Assembly (NCBI RefSeq): GCF_036345155.1
Contig: NZ_CP107772.1
Location: 8,494,001 to 8,558,000 of the forward strand
Length of the DNA: 64,000 bases
From: Streptomyces sp. NBC_00582
GTDB taxonomy: Bacteria; Actinomycetota; Actinomycetes; Streptomycetales; Streptomycetaceae
Direction of reading: 5' to 3'
Below the pieces are notes generated by a model. The model had not been told where the DNA came from and ran no database searches. It saw nothing but the letters and a program-made list of their open reading frames with translations. A program made the translations under genes and the position numbers. Positions within the stretch are counted from its first letter, which is position 1, and the number at the start of each line of letters is the position of its first letter. Of this stretch, positions 45,045 through 54,502 are shown one piece after another.

Positions 45045-46733
45045 TCAACCCAGCGGATTGAGCAACTCCGCCTTCCCCTCGAACGCGTACAACAACAGGT
45101 CCGTCATCTGGAAAACACCCGCGTCGCGCCGCGCGTCCACCGGACTCAGGAACGGCCGCCAGAACGGATCCCGCACGATCGAGTACCGGCTCCCCTCCAT
45201 CGCCCGATGGAACGTCTCGGCCACGATCCGCCCTCCGACCCCGGTCAGCCGTCCACCCCCGTTCACCTCGGCCTCCCGCAGGACGTAGAACCACAGCGGG
45301 CAGTCGGCGACCAGCCGCTTGCGCAGCGCCTCACTCAGCTGCGCCCCGTCCCGGTTCTCGAAGTCGGACGCGCTCAGCGGCTTGACCCCCACGCCTTGGG
45401 CCATGAGGTGCTTGGCCATCTGCTGCCCCGAGGCGAGCCGCAGCATGGTGCTCCGGGTGAGGTTGCGGAAGGCGAGGTTGCGCTCGATGTCGTCGGGAGT
45501 GGTCCCGCGTCCGCCGAAGGAGCCGAGCGGCAGCTCGGCCAGGGGATTGACCAGGAGCGTGTCGACGCGCTTGGCGATGTTGGCCTGCGCGTCGGTCACC
45601 CCGAGATCGCCGCGCCCGGCCTCCCGGAAGTCGAACAGCCTGCGCAGATCGGCGATCCAGTTGCTGGGCAGCCGCTCGAAGGCGCCGGCCTCCGGGTCGT
45701 CCGGGCTGTCCGGCGGCGGCGAGAGGATGCCGCTGGTGCCGGTGAACTGGAAGAGCAGCGCCAGGGTGCCCCGGCCGTTGTCGAAGACGCGGTTCCAGTT
45801 GTAGGCGCCGCGCACCATGCTGTGGCCGAGCCGGTACGCGGCCACCGAGAACTCGATCGGCATGGTCGGGAGGTCGTGTTCGCCCGGCGAGGGGTCGACC
45901 ACCTTGCGGCCCTTGGTGAAGACCTCCTTGACGATCGTCTCGTCGACGATCCTGGGCAGGAAGTCGGTGCGCAGCATCCACTGGTAGTGCTTGACGACGG
46001 CCTCGCGGGCCGACTCGAACAGGACCGCGCTGGAGACGCCCTTGTCGGCGAGCTCGGTGGCCAGCCGGTTGTGGAACCGGATGAAGGCGCAGTGGATCTG
46101 GGCGACCGCGAGGTTCTCGTCGTTGCGCGGGTCGGGGATGAGCGGCCGCCGGCGCTCGGACTTCAGCGAGCCGACGCCCACCCGGGGCAGGTCGAAGCCG
46201 GCGAGCGGCTGCCCGGTGATGTCGGTGGCGCCGGGGATGCCCTGGGTGGTGCCCGTCCTGAGACGGATGCCGTCGGTGTCGTAGAAGCGGCCGTCGAAAC
46301 GGTGGTCCGGACCGAGGCCGTACAGCGAGTCGAGGTCGAGCGCGGGCGAGCGGCCCTGGAGGAGTTGGCGGACGGTGATGTCGTCCTCGAGCTGGGCCGC
46401 CGTGGCGTCCAGGGTGAGGTCGTGGTCCACGAACTGGCCCAGGTAGGTGAAGCCGGCGGGCACCCTGGGGTTGGCCGAGTCGGGCTGGGTCCGCGTGCTG
46501 TCGGTCATCGCCTGGGCGAGTTCCGTGCGGGCGGCCCGGTCGAGCTGCCGTTCCGGCTTGGCCTGGGGGCCCAGCCGGGAGAACCGGAACCTGCGGAGGG
46601 CCTCGACGGTGGAGGCGGTGAGCGGCTCGGCGGGCCGCTCACCGCGGGAGTCGGCGAGGACGCCCTCGCCGACGACGTAGTACGAGGACCTGACGTGACG
46701 TTTGCTCTGTGGTTCGCGTGCGGGTCGGAACAT
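45045..46733 (-). CDS. Animal-type haem peroxidase family protein
   Basis: 562 residues, no signal peptide. The distal segment FTYLGQFVDHDLTLDATA (His104 in the peroxidase motif) and the proximal-side segment AAYRLGHSMVRGAYNWN (near 300) are those of bacterial members of the animal haem peroxidase superfamily. QIHCAFIRFHNRLATEL and RHVRSSYYVVG are also typical. The C-terminus VFQMTDLLLYAFEG is conserved. The 163-nt region upstream is AT-rich and holds an inverted repeat. Its proximity to the electron-export block suggests oxidative or extracellular redox chemistry, but no direct link is proven. Confidence 0.88.
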   Translation of the reverse strand: MFRPAREPQSKRHVRSSYYVVGEGVLADSRGERPAEPLTASTVEALRRFRFSRLGPQAKPERQLDRAARTELAQAMTDSTRTQPDSANPRVPAGFTYLGQFVDHDLTLDATAAQLEDDITVRQLLQGRSPALDLDSLYGLGPDHRFDGRFYDTDGIRLRTGTTQGIPGATDITGQPLAGFDLPRVGVGSLKSERRRPLIPDPRNDENLAVAQIHCAFIRFHNRLATELADKGVSSAVLFESAREAVVKHYQWMLRTDFLPRIVDETIVKEVFTKGRKVVDPSPGEHDLPTMPIEFSVAAYRLGHSMVRGAYNWNRVFDNGRGTLALLFQFTGTSGILSPPPDSPDDPEAGAFERLPSNWIADLRRLFDFREAGRGDLGVTDAQANIAKRVDTLLVNPLAELPLGSFGGRGTTPDDIERNLAFRNLTRSTMLRLASGQQMAKHLMAQGVGVKPLSASDFENRDGAQLSEALRKRLVADCPLWFYVLREAEVNGGGRLTGVGGRIVAETFHRAMEGSRYSIVRDPFWRPFLSPVDARRDAGVFQMTDLLLYAFEGKAELLNPLG

Positions 46734-46827
46734 GATTCCCCCATGTGTTCCCGAGGTCGCGCATGTGGATGGAGGCCACGCTAGGCGACAAGAGCCCCGG
46801 AAGGGGAAATTCCGTCACATCGTCTGA

Positions 46828-46851
46828 TGATTGATTATTTCTCTACAATCA
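46828..46851 (-). promoter_or_regulatory. TGATTG-N12-CAATCA inverted repeat upstream of the peroxidase
   Basis: Perfect 6-bp arms over a 12-bp spacer, in the most AT-rich stretch of the window, about 95 nt upstream of the peroxidase start. A candidate operator or promoter region; no regulator gene is adjacent. Confidence 0.4.
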
Positions 46852-46896
46852 GTCACATCACGTAAACCAGACAGAAGTCGACGTCCCGGCATGCGC

Positions 46897-47481
46897 TCAG
46901 GGCGTCGGCGGCAAGGGCAGCGGCAGCCCCGGAAGACCGTCGATGCTGCTCGCGATGTGCTCCTTCTTGCCGAAGTAGGCGTCCAGGGAGGCGTCGTCCT
47001 CCCGGGCGAACCGCTTCCCGTGCAGATCGCGGTCGTCCTCGTACGACATGAAGGGCACCGCGTATCCGCAGGTGTCCCGGACCAGCTCGGCGTGGACGAC
47101 GATGATCGCCCGCAGTCCGTGCGGCGTCGGGTCGATCCCGGGGAAGCGGGCCAGGAGTTCGCTGAAGCGGGGGTCGTCCCGGAAGACCGGCTCGCCCCGC
47201 CCGTGCACCCGCACGATGTTCGGCGGCCCCTGGAACGCGCACCACATCAGGGTGATCCGCCCGTTCTCCCGCAGATGGGCGATGGTCTCGGCGTTGGAGC
47301 CGGCGAAGTCGAGGTAGGCCACGGTGAGTTCGTCCAGCACCGCGAACGAGCCCTTGAGGCCCTTGGGGGAGAGGTTGACCGTGCCGTCGCCGGACAGCGG
47401 CGCGGTCGCGGTGAAGAAGAGCGGCTGCTCCTCGATGAAGGTGCGGAGCCTGCCGTCGATGCGCTCGTAAGTCTTTCCCAT
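46897..47481 (-). CDS. Pyridoxamine 5'-phosphate oxidase family protein
   Basis: 194 residues, split-barrel flavin-binding fold. Segments LRTFIEEQPLFFTATAPLSG, GTVNLSPKGLKGSFAVL, ENGRITLMWCAFQGPPNIVRV and GKRFAREDDASLDAYFGKKE match the group of PNPOx-like proteins annotated as pyridoxamine-5'-phosphate oxidase-related. It likely binds FMN or F420. ATG at 47481. The same orientation as the peroxidase downstream, 163 nt apart, so possibly separate transcripts. Confidence 0.9.
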   Translation of the reverse strand: MGKTYERIDGRLRTFIEEQPLFFTATAPLSGDGTVNLSPKGLKGSFAVLDELTVAYLDFAGSNAETIAHLRENGRITLMWCAFQGPPNIVRVHGRGEPVFRDDPRFSELLARFPGIDPTPHGLRAIIVVHAELVRDTCGYAVPFMSYEDDRDLHGKRFAREDDASLDAYFGKKEHIASSIDGLPGLPLPLPPTP

Positions 47482-47525
47482 GTCTAACGATTATTCGGGA
47501 ACGGGTTTCCCGTGTACATGCCGCA

Positions 47526-47562
47526 GTGGCCGCCCCGGCCGGCGCTTCCTCGGGGCGGCCAC
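47526..47562 (-). terminator. Terminator of the duplicated secreted-protein gene
   Basis: Perfect 12-bp stem GTGGCCGCCCCG / CGGGGCGGCCAC (47526-47537 / 47551-47562) with a 13-nt loop, 14 nt beyond the minus-strand stop codon. Confidence 0.85.
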
Positions 47563-47575
47563 CACGCCTGTCACG

Positions 47576-48430
47576 TCACTTGTTCAACGTGCAGGCGGCC
47601 AGGGAGTCCAGGCCGGTGGGCTTGGCGGCGGTGCGGCCGATGGAGATGGCGATACGGTCGATCGTCGACGAGCGCTTGTCCTTCAGCGGGCCGAGGATCG
47701 CGTTCTGCACGAAGTTGGGGCCGCCCTGGCCGACCGTGTTCTTCAGGCGGGTGTTCGCCTCCTGGATCTGGGTCTGCAGCAGCGCGAGGTTGCGGTCGAC
47801 CTCGGCCTTCGCGGTGGCGGGGATCGCCGGCAGCTTCGAGGCGACGTCCGGGCAGGTGATCGTGCCGACCGCGCCCGCGTTGCCCGCGTTGCCGTTGTTG
47901 CCGCCCGCGTTCGCGTTGTTGCCCGCGTTCGCGTTCGCGTTGCCGTTGCCCGCGTTCGCGTTGCCGGCGGCCGCGCCGCCGCCCGCGTTCAGGGCGCAGG
48001 GCGCGAGGGCGTCCAGGCCGGTCGGCTTGGCAGCGGTGCGGCCGATCGCCGTGGCGATGCGGTTGACGGTCGCCACGCGCTTGTCCTTGAGGGGGCCGAG
48101 GATCGCGTTCTGTACGAAGTTGGGGCCGCCCTGGCCGACCGTGTTCTGCAGGCGGGTGTTGGCTTCCTGGATCTGGGTCTGCAGCAGTGCGAGGTTGCGG
48201 TCGACCTCGGCCTTCGCGGTGGCGGGGATCGCCGGCAGCTTCGAGGCGACGTCGGGGCACACGATCGTGCCGGGACCGGCGGCCAGCGTCTGGGCGTTGG
48301 TGCTGCTGCTCTTGGACGACTCCCCGGCGAGGGCCTGGTTCACGACCACCGCACCGGTCAGGGCCAGAGCGGCGGCGCCGCCGATGATCGCCACACGACG
48401 CTTGTTGTACTTCGGAAGAGCCCTGGACAT
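47576..48430 (-). CDS. Secreted protein built of two nearly identical modules
   Basis: 284 residues. Signal helix (about 11-36) then module 1 (about 55-148) and module 2 (about 190-284), each beginning CPDVASKLPAIPATAKAEVD and ending in a second cysteine after KPTGLD; Cys pairs 58/145 and 193/280 probably form one disulfide per module. The first 61 residues of the modules differ at one position only. The linker (about 149-189) is pure Asn/Gly/Ala. ATG at 48430 has GAGG 8 nt upstream. Not recognised as a named family; expected to be an extracellular helical protein. Diverges from argH. Confidence 0.85.
   Translation of the reverse strand: MSRALPKYNKRRVAIIGGAAALALTGAVVVNQALAGESSKSSSTNAQTLAAGPGTIVCPDVASKLPAIPATAKAEVDRNLALLQTQIQEANTRLQNTVGQGGPNFVQNAILGPLKDKRVATVNRIATAIGRTAAKPTGLDALAPCALNAGGGAAAGNANAGNGNANANAGNNANAGGNNGNAGNAGAVGTITCPDVASKLPAIPATAKAEVDRNLALLQTQIQEANTRLKNTVGQGGPNFVQNAILGPLKDKRSSTIDRIAISIGRTAAKPTGLDSLAACTLNK
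47590..48265 (-). repeat. Duplicated coding module, two units
   Basis: The DNA at about 47590-47855 and 48000-48265 is largely identical (for example the shared CAGCTTCGAGGCGACGTC block and the TTGGGGCCGCCCTGGCCGAC block), separated by a low-complexity GTTGCCCGCGTTCGC linker. It reflects a recent tandem duplication or continuing gene conversion. Confidence 0.85.
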
Positions 48431-48552
48431 GCGGATGCCTCACTTGGGTCAGGAGTGGGTTTACTAACGCGGCGCCAGCGTTCAGCCGTGAGTACGGGTA
48501 AGCGGTTGCCGTTGTTCAAGGTGACTTCAAAAGTCTTTGGATCTTTCCAAAA

Positions 48553-50050
<1,498 letters not shown>

Positions 50051-50058
50051 AACTGCGT

Positions 50059-50090
50059 CGCCCCCGAGGGGCGCAGGCCCTTCGGGGGCG
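50059..50090 (+). terminator. argH terminator hairpin
   Basis: Stem CGCCCCCGA / TCGGGGGCG (50059-50067 / 50082-50090) with an inner GGG/CCC extension, 8 nt after the argH stop; its right arm merges into the dispersed element that follows. Confidence 0.75.
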
Positions 50091-50154
50091 CGGGGCTGTA
50101 TCGATGTGCGGCTCCGCCGCGTGGGCGCGACAAGCCACTACGCACCCGCACCCG
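50083..50154 (+). repeat. Dispersed GGGGCGCGGGGAAC-type element, copy 5 (long form)
   Basis: GGGGGCGCGGGGCTGTATCG, then ATGTGCGGCTCCGCCGCGTG and a CACCCGCACCC end; 66 of 69 positions match copy 4. It follows argH and precedes the aldo/keto reductase gene in the same direction. Confidence 0.88.
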
Positions 50155-50244
50155 CGGAACAACCGAACACACCGACCCTGAGGCGAAGGTCATCACGGGT
50201 TACGTTGGTCGAAGCCGTACCGGACCGACCGAACGGAGCCCGCG

Positions 50245-51216
50245 ATGCCCTTCGCCCGACTGGCCACAGCGACAACCCCCACCTGCCACATCGGACTGGG
50301 CCTCGCCGCGGTCGGCCGCCCCGGCTACATCAACCTCGGCCGGGACGAGGACCTCGGAGAGAACCGCACCGTAGAAGCCCTCCGCACCCGTACCCACGAC
50401 CTCCTGGACGCCGCCTACGCGCAGGGCGTCCGCTACTTCGACGCGGCCCGCTCCTACGGCCGCAGCGAGGAGTTCCTCGCGGACTGGCTGAGCACCCGCG
50501 GCGACATCGACGACGTGGTCATCGGCAGCAAATGGGGCTACACCTACACCGCCGACTGGACCACCGACGCGGAGCAGCACGAGGTCAAGGACCACAGCGT
50601 CCAGACCTACGACCGCCAGCGCGCCGAGACCGCCGAACTCCTCGGCGACCGCCTCGACCTCTACCAGATCCACTCGGTGACCCCGGACAGCCCCGCCCTC
50701 ACCGACAAGGAACTCCACGCCAGGCTCGCGGAGGCCGCCGCCGGGGGCGTCACCATCGGCTTCTCCACCAGCGGCCCCGCCCAGGCGGACGCCATCCGCG
50801 CCGCCCTCGCCGTCACGGTCGACGGCGAGCCCCTCTTCCGTACGGTCCAGTCGACGTACAACGCCCTGGAGACCTCCGCCGCCCCCGCCCTCGCCGAGGC
50901 CCATGACGCCGGCCTCACGGTGATCGTCAAGGAGGGCATGGCCAACGGCCGACTGGCCGAGCCGTACGCCCCGCAGCCCCTGAAGGCCGTGGCCGCCGAG
51001 ACGGACCTCGGCTGTGACGCGGTCGCCCTCGCGCTCGTCCTGCGCCGGCCGTGGGCCGGGGTCGTCCTGTCCGGCGCGGCGACCGCCACCCAGCTCGCCT
51101 CCAACCTGCACGCGGCCGTCGTGGACCTCGACGACGACCAGGTGGCCCGGCTGGCCGCCCTGGCGGAGGAGCCGCAGGCGTACTGGGCCCGGCGGGCCGC
51201 CCTGCCCTGGCACTGA
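50245..51216 (+). CDS. Aldo/keto reductase
   Basis: 323 residues, (beta/alpha)8 NAD(P)H-dependent oxidoreductase. The catalytic tetrad is visible: Asp in GVRYFDAARSYGRSE, its Tyr, Lys in VVIGSKWGY and His in DLYQIHSVTPD. The C-terminal cofactor region is GAATATQLASNL. ATG at 50245 follows GGAGCCCGCG. The promoter region is the 90 nt after the dispersed element. Substrate unknown; detoxification or sugar/aldehyde reduction is typical. Confidence 0.92.
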   Translation: MPFARLATATTPTCHIGLGLAAVGRPGYINLGRDEDLGENRTVEALRTRTHDLLDAAYAQGVRYFDAARSYGRSEEFLADWLSTRGDIDDVVIGSKWGYTYTADWTTDAEQHEVKDHSVQTYDRQRAETAELLGDRLDLYQIHSVTPDSPALTDKELHARLAEAAAGGVTIGFSTSGPAQADAIRAALAVTVDGEPLFRTVQSTYNALETSAAPALAEAHDAGLTVIVKEGMANGRLAEPYAPQPLKAVAAETDLGCDAVALALVLRRPWAGVVLSGAATATQLASNLHAAVVDLDDDQVARLAALAEEPQAYWARRAALPWH

Positions 51217-51258
51217 TCGCCGGATGAGCCCACCCTCCTGAGTCACGCACGCCCATGG

Positions 51259-51289
51259 TGAGACAATGATGTCTCAAATGGTCTATGCT
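51259..51289 (+). promoter_or_regulatory. TetR operator and leaderless promoter
   Basis: TGAGACA-ATGA-TGTCTCA (51259-51276) is a perfect 7-4-7 palindrome, the size of a TetR dimer site. TATGCT (51284-51289) lies 6 nt before the ATG at 51296, so the transcript is probably leaderless and the operator overlaps the -35 region. Confidence 0.7.
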
Positions 51290-51295
51290 CGTCTC

Positions 51296-51862
51296 ATGGC
51301 CGTCGATCGTGACCACGTACTGCGCAGCGCCGCCGCCCTGCTGACCCGTAAATCCACCGCGACCATGGACGAGGTCGCCAAGGCCGCCGGGATCAGCCGC
51401 GCCACCCTGCACCGGCACTTCGCCGGCCGTGACGCGCTCGTCCGCGCCCTGGAGGCGCTCGGCATCGAGGAGTGCGAGACCGCGCTGGACGCGGCCCGCC
51501 TGGACGAGGGCCCGGCGAGCGACGCCGTGGAGCGTCTGGTGCGCGAGATCGAACCCGCGGCCGGACTCCTCGCCTTCCTCTACACCGAGAACCAGCTCTT
51601 CGAGGGCGAGGAGCAGAACCAGGGCTGGACCCGGATCGACGACCGCATCTCCGCGCTGTTCCGGCGCGGACAGCTCGCCGGCGAGTTCCGCATCGACCTC
51701 ACGCCCGCCTGGCTCACCGAGGCGTTGTACGGCCTGCTGGCCTCCGGCGCCTGGCTGGTGCAGTCCGGAAAGGGCGCCCCCAGGGACTTCCGCCCCATGG
51801 TCGTGGGGCTGCTGCTCGGCGGCGCGCTACGACATCCCGCACATCCGAGAGAGGAATCATGA
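51296..51862 (+). CDS. TetR-family transcriptional repressor
   Basis: 188 residues. N-terminal HTH (about 8-50: HVLRSAAALLTRKSTATMDE, VAKAAGISRATLHRHFAGRD) and a variable C-terminal ligand domain. ATG at 51296 is chosen over 51266 because the -10 box lies directly before it and the earlier codons sit inside the palindromic operator. It overlaps the MFS gene (ATGA), so repressor and pump form one autoregulated unit, with the pump's substrate the likely inducer. Confidence 0.92.
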   Translation: MAVDRDHVLRSAAALLTRKSTATMDEVAKAAGISRATLHRHFAGRDALVRALEALGIEECETALDAARLDEGPASDAVERLVREIEPAAGLLAFLYTENQLFEGEEQNQGWTRIDDRISALFRRGQLAGEFRIDLTPAWLTEALYGLLASGAWLVQSGKGAPRDFRPMVVGLLLGGALRHPAHPREES

Positions 51863-53370
51863 CCAGCACCCTGCAGCCGGCGACGACGACCGAGGCGGTG
51901 AAGCGCCCGGACCGCTGGCTCGCGCTCTCCGTCCTCGTGCTCGCCGTGCTGCTGGTGGCCGTCGACGCGACCGTCCTCGGCCTCGCGACCCCGTACATCA
52001 GCGAGGATCTCCACCCCACCGGCACCCAGCTGCTGTGGATCGGCGACGTCTACTCCTTCGTCATCGCCGGTCTGCTGGTCTCCATGGGCAGCCTCGGCGA
52101 CCGCGTCGGCCGCAAGCGGATCCTGCTCGGCGGCGCCACGGCCTTCGGCCTGATCTCCGTGCTGAACGCCTACGCGACGAGCCCGGAGATGATGATCGCG
52201 GCCCGCGCCCTGCTCGGTGTGGCCGGCGCGACCCTGATGCCCGCCACCCTCGCCCTGATCCGCAACCTCTTCCACGACCCCCGCGAACGCAGCCTCGCCG
52301 TCGGTGTCTGGGGCGCGACGGCCTCGGCGGGCACCGCCGTCGGCCCGATCGTGGGCGGCTTCCTCCTCGAACACTTCTGGTGGGGCTCGGTCTTCCTGAT
52401 CAACCTGCCCGTGATGGTGGTCCTGGTCCTGGTCGGCCTCAAGACGCTCCCCGAGTCCAGGAACCCCGACCCCGGCCCGTGGGACCTGATGAGCGTGGCC
52501 CTGTCCCTGATCGGCATGATCGCCGTCGTGTACGCGGTGAAGGAGGCCGCGAGCCACGGCCCGACCCGCGAATCCCTCACGGCGGCCGTCCTCGGCGTCG
52601 CCGCGCTGTACGGCTTCGTACGCCGTCAGCTCACGCTGCCCCGGCCGCTGCTGGACATGCGGCTGTTCCGCAGGCGGGGCTTCAGCGGCGCGGTCCTGGC
52701 CGACATGCTGACCGTGCTCGGCATGTCCGGGCTGGTCTTCTTCCTCTCCCAGTACCTGCAGTTGGTGCAGGGCCGGCGCCCTCTCGAGGCGGCCCTCGCC
52801 GAACTCCCCGCCGCCGTGGGCGCGGTGGCGGCCGGTCTGGTCGCCGGCCGCGCGGCCCGCCGCTTCTCGGTGCGGGCGGTGGTCACCGGGGGCCTGGCCG
52901 CGATCGGCCTCGCGCTCGGCGCGCTGACCCTGATCGACGCGGGGACCGGCTACCCGGTCCTCGGCGCGGCCCTCCTCGTGGTGGGCGTCGGCGCCGGCTT
53001 CTCCTTCACGGTCACCGCCGACGTCATCCTCTCCTCGGTCCCCAGGGAACAGGCGGGAGCGGCCTCCGCGGTCTCCGAAACGGCGTACGAACTCGGCGCG
53101 GCCCTCGGCATCGCCGTACTCGGCTCGATCGTGACGGGTGTGTACCGGGGCTTCCCGTCTCCGCCGGGCACCCCGGAGGGAGCCCACGAGAGCCTGGGCG
53201 GCGCGGTCGAGGCGGCGTCGAGGATGCCCGCGGCCGACGCGCAGACCATGCTCACCTCGGCCCGAGAGGCCTTCGTCAACGGCCTGAGCGTGGCCTCGGG
53301 AGTGGGCGCGGCGATCCTGCTCGCGACAGCGGCGGCAGCCTGGTACCTACTGCGCGGGCAGCGTCTTTAG
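51859..53370 (+). CDS. MFS multidrug efflux transporter (DHA2, 14 helices)
   Basis: 503 residues. Motif A variant GDRVGRKRILLGG after helix 2, LVAVDATVLGLATPYISEDL in helix 1, motif C region GTAVGPIVGGFLLE, and about 14 helices overall, as in QacA/EmrB-type proton-driven exporters. ATG at 51859 overlaps the tetR stop with GAGAGAGGAA upstream. The stop TAG lies inside a copy of the dispersed element. Expected to export a toxic compound sensed by the neighbouring repressor. Confidence 0.93.
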   Translation: MTSTLQPATTTEAVKRPDRWLALSVLVLAVLLVAVDATVLGLATPYISEDLHPTGTQLLWIGDVYSFVIAGLLVSMGSLGDRVGRKRILLGGATAFGLISVLNAYATSPEMMIAARALLGVAGATLMPATLALIRNLFHDPRERSLAVGVWGATASAGTAVGPIVGGFLLEHFWWGSVFLINLPVMVVLVLVGLKTLPESRNPDPGPWDLMSVALSLIGMIAVVYAVKEAASHGPTRESLTAAVLGVAALYGFVRRQLTLPRPLLDMRLFRRRGFSGAVLADMLTVLGMSGLVFFLSQYLQLVQGRRPLEAALAELPAAVGAVAAGLVAGRAARRFSVRAVVTGGLAAIGLALGALTLIDAGTGYPVLGAALLVVGVGAGFSFTVTADVILSSVPREQAGAASAVSETAYELGAALGIAVLGSIVTGVYRGFPSPPGTPEGAHESLGGAVEAASRMPAADAQTMLTSAREAFVNGLSVASGVGAAILLATAAAAWYLLRGQRL

Positions 53371-53415
53371 GGGCGCGGGGAACTGCGCGACGAACCCCCG
53401 CGCACCCGCACCCGC
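53366..53415 (+). repeat. Dispersed GGGGCGCGGGGAAC-type element, copy 6
   Basis: TTTAGGGGCGCGGGGAACTG, then CGCGACGAACCCCCGCGCAC and CCGCACCCGC; its TTTAG provides the stop of the MFS gene. Located between convergent genes. Confidence 0.85.
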
Positions 53416-53438
53416 AAGACGGCCGACCGCCGGAGGCG

Positions 53439-54110
53439 TTACGCGGCCTTTGCCTTGGTCGCATACATGTCCACGTACTCCTGCCCCGACAACCGCATGA
53501 CCTCGGCCATCACGGAATCGGTCACCGCCCGCAGCACATACCGATCCCGGTCCATCCCGTCATAACGGGAGAACTCCATCGCCTCACCGAACCGGACGGT
53601 GACCCGCCCCGGCCGCGGCATCCCCGCCCCGCCCGGCTGCAACTTGTCCGTGCCGATCATCGCGAACGGAACGACGGGCGCCCCGGTCATCAGCGTCAGC
53701 CGCGCGATCCCGGTGCGCCCCCGGTACAGCCGCCCGTCGGGGGAGCGGGTCCCCTCGGGGTAGATCCCGAAGACCTTCCCCTCCTCCAGGACCCGCCGCC
53801 CGGTCATGAGCGCGGCCACACCCCCGCGGCCGCCGTCCCGGTCCACCGGGATCATGCCGACGCCGGTGAAGAACCAGGCCATCAGCCGGCCCTTGAGGCT
53901 CTTGCCGGTGACGTACTCGTCCTTGCCGATGAAGAAGACCTGCCGGTCGCACACGAGCGGCAGGATCATCGAGTCGATGAAGGTCAGGTGGTTGCCGGCC
54001 AGGATGACCGGACCGTCGCCCGGGATGTGCTCCACGCCCTCGACCCGGGGGCGGAACATCAGGCGCATGACCGGTCCGAGCACTGCCTTGATGAGCGCGA
54101 AGCGGGACAA
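53439..54110 (-). CDS. 1-acylglycerol-3-phosphate O-acyltransferase
   Basis: 223 residues; esterifies lysophosphatidate in phospholipid synthesis. HX4D motif at His41-Asp46 (NHLTFID), the FIGKDEYV segment, and EGTRS at 119-123 (YPEGTRSPDGRLYRGRTG). No ATG begins the conserved part: TTG at 54110 with GGAGG 5 nt upstream is the best start and places LSRFALIKAVLGPVMRL first. An N-terminal amphipathic or membrane-dipping segment precedes the catalytic domain. It diverges from the glycerophosphodiesterase gene, another phospholipid-related enzyme. Confidence 0.88.
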   Translation of the reverse strand: MSRFALIKAVLGPVMRLMFRPRVEGVEHIPGDGPVILAGNHLTFIDSMILPLVCDRQVFFIGKDEYVTGKSLKGRLMAWFFTGVGMIPVDRDGGRGGVAALMTGRRVLEEGKVFGIYPEGTRSPDGRLYRGRTGIARLTLMTGAPVVPFAMIGTDKLQPGGAGMPRPGRVTVRFGEAMEFSRYDGMDRDRYVLRAVTDSVMAEVMRLSGQEYVDMYATKAKAA

Positions 54111-54502
54111 CGGGCCCTCCGATGCCAAGGGAAAACGGTATGAGTCTGTGCAGGTGAGGACGATACTCGCGGCCCCGGGGGTGGCGCACATCGGGTTCAC
54201 CGAGGCCTTACGCACTGTTGACGTACGTTTACCTGGATGGCGGTACTTCCGCCCGCCCGTCACCCGCGCGGAACGCGCCCGGCACGCAGCGGGAACGCGG
54301 CAGGCAGCCAACGCCACGCAGCCGGACGAGCCCGGTACCGACCGCCTTCCCCGTCCCCGCGCGGGCATGCCGACGCCCCGTCACCTTCCGCCCGGCACCT
54401 GCCATCCACCGTCACCCGCGTGTTCGGACCGACGTCTCCCGACGGTCATGTCCACGCCCCTACGATCGGGCCGCACGAACGACCGACGGCAGGAGGGCCG
54501 CA
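54111..54502 (+). other. 392-nt divergent intergenic region
   Basis: No credible CDS: the open frame from 54218 lacks a ribosome site and coding bias. The stretch holds the PHO-box-like element near 54195-54233 and otherwise only GC-rich sequence, giving the glycerophosphodiesterase gene a long potential leader. Confidence 0.55.
54195..54233 (+). promoter_or_regulatory. PHO-box-like direct repeats
   Basis: GTTCACC at 54195, a weak CCTTACG at 54206 and GTTGACG at 54217 keep an 11-nt period, and GTTTACC follows at 54227. The pattern resembles the PhoP-binding direct repeats of Streptomyces (consensus GTTCACC). The gene downstream is a secreted glycerophosphodiesterase, a known PhoP-target class. 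Confidence 0.5.

Noticed and set aside
37241..48430. Genomic island between argR and argH
   Set aside because: GC content and codon use look like the rest of the window, and no integrase, att-like repeat or transposase was seen; could still be lineage-specific.
54218..54502. 95-codon N-terminal extension of the glycerophosphodiesterase
   Set aside because: It would place residues before the Tat signal and lacks coding bias; AGGAGG precedes the ATG at 54503.
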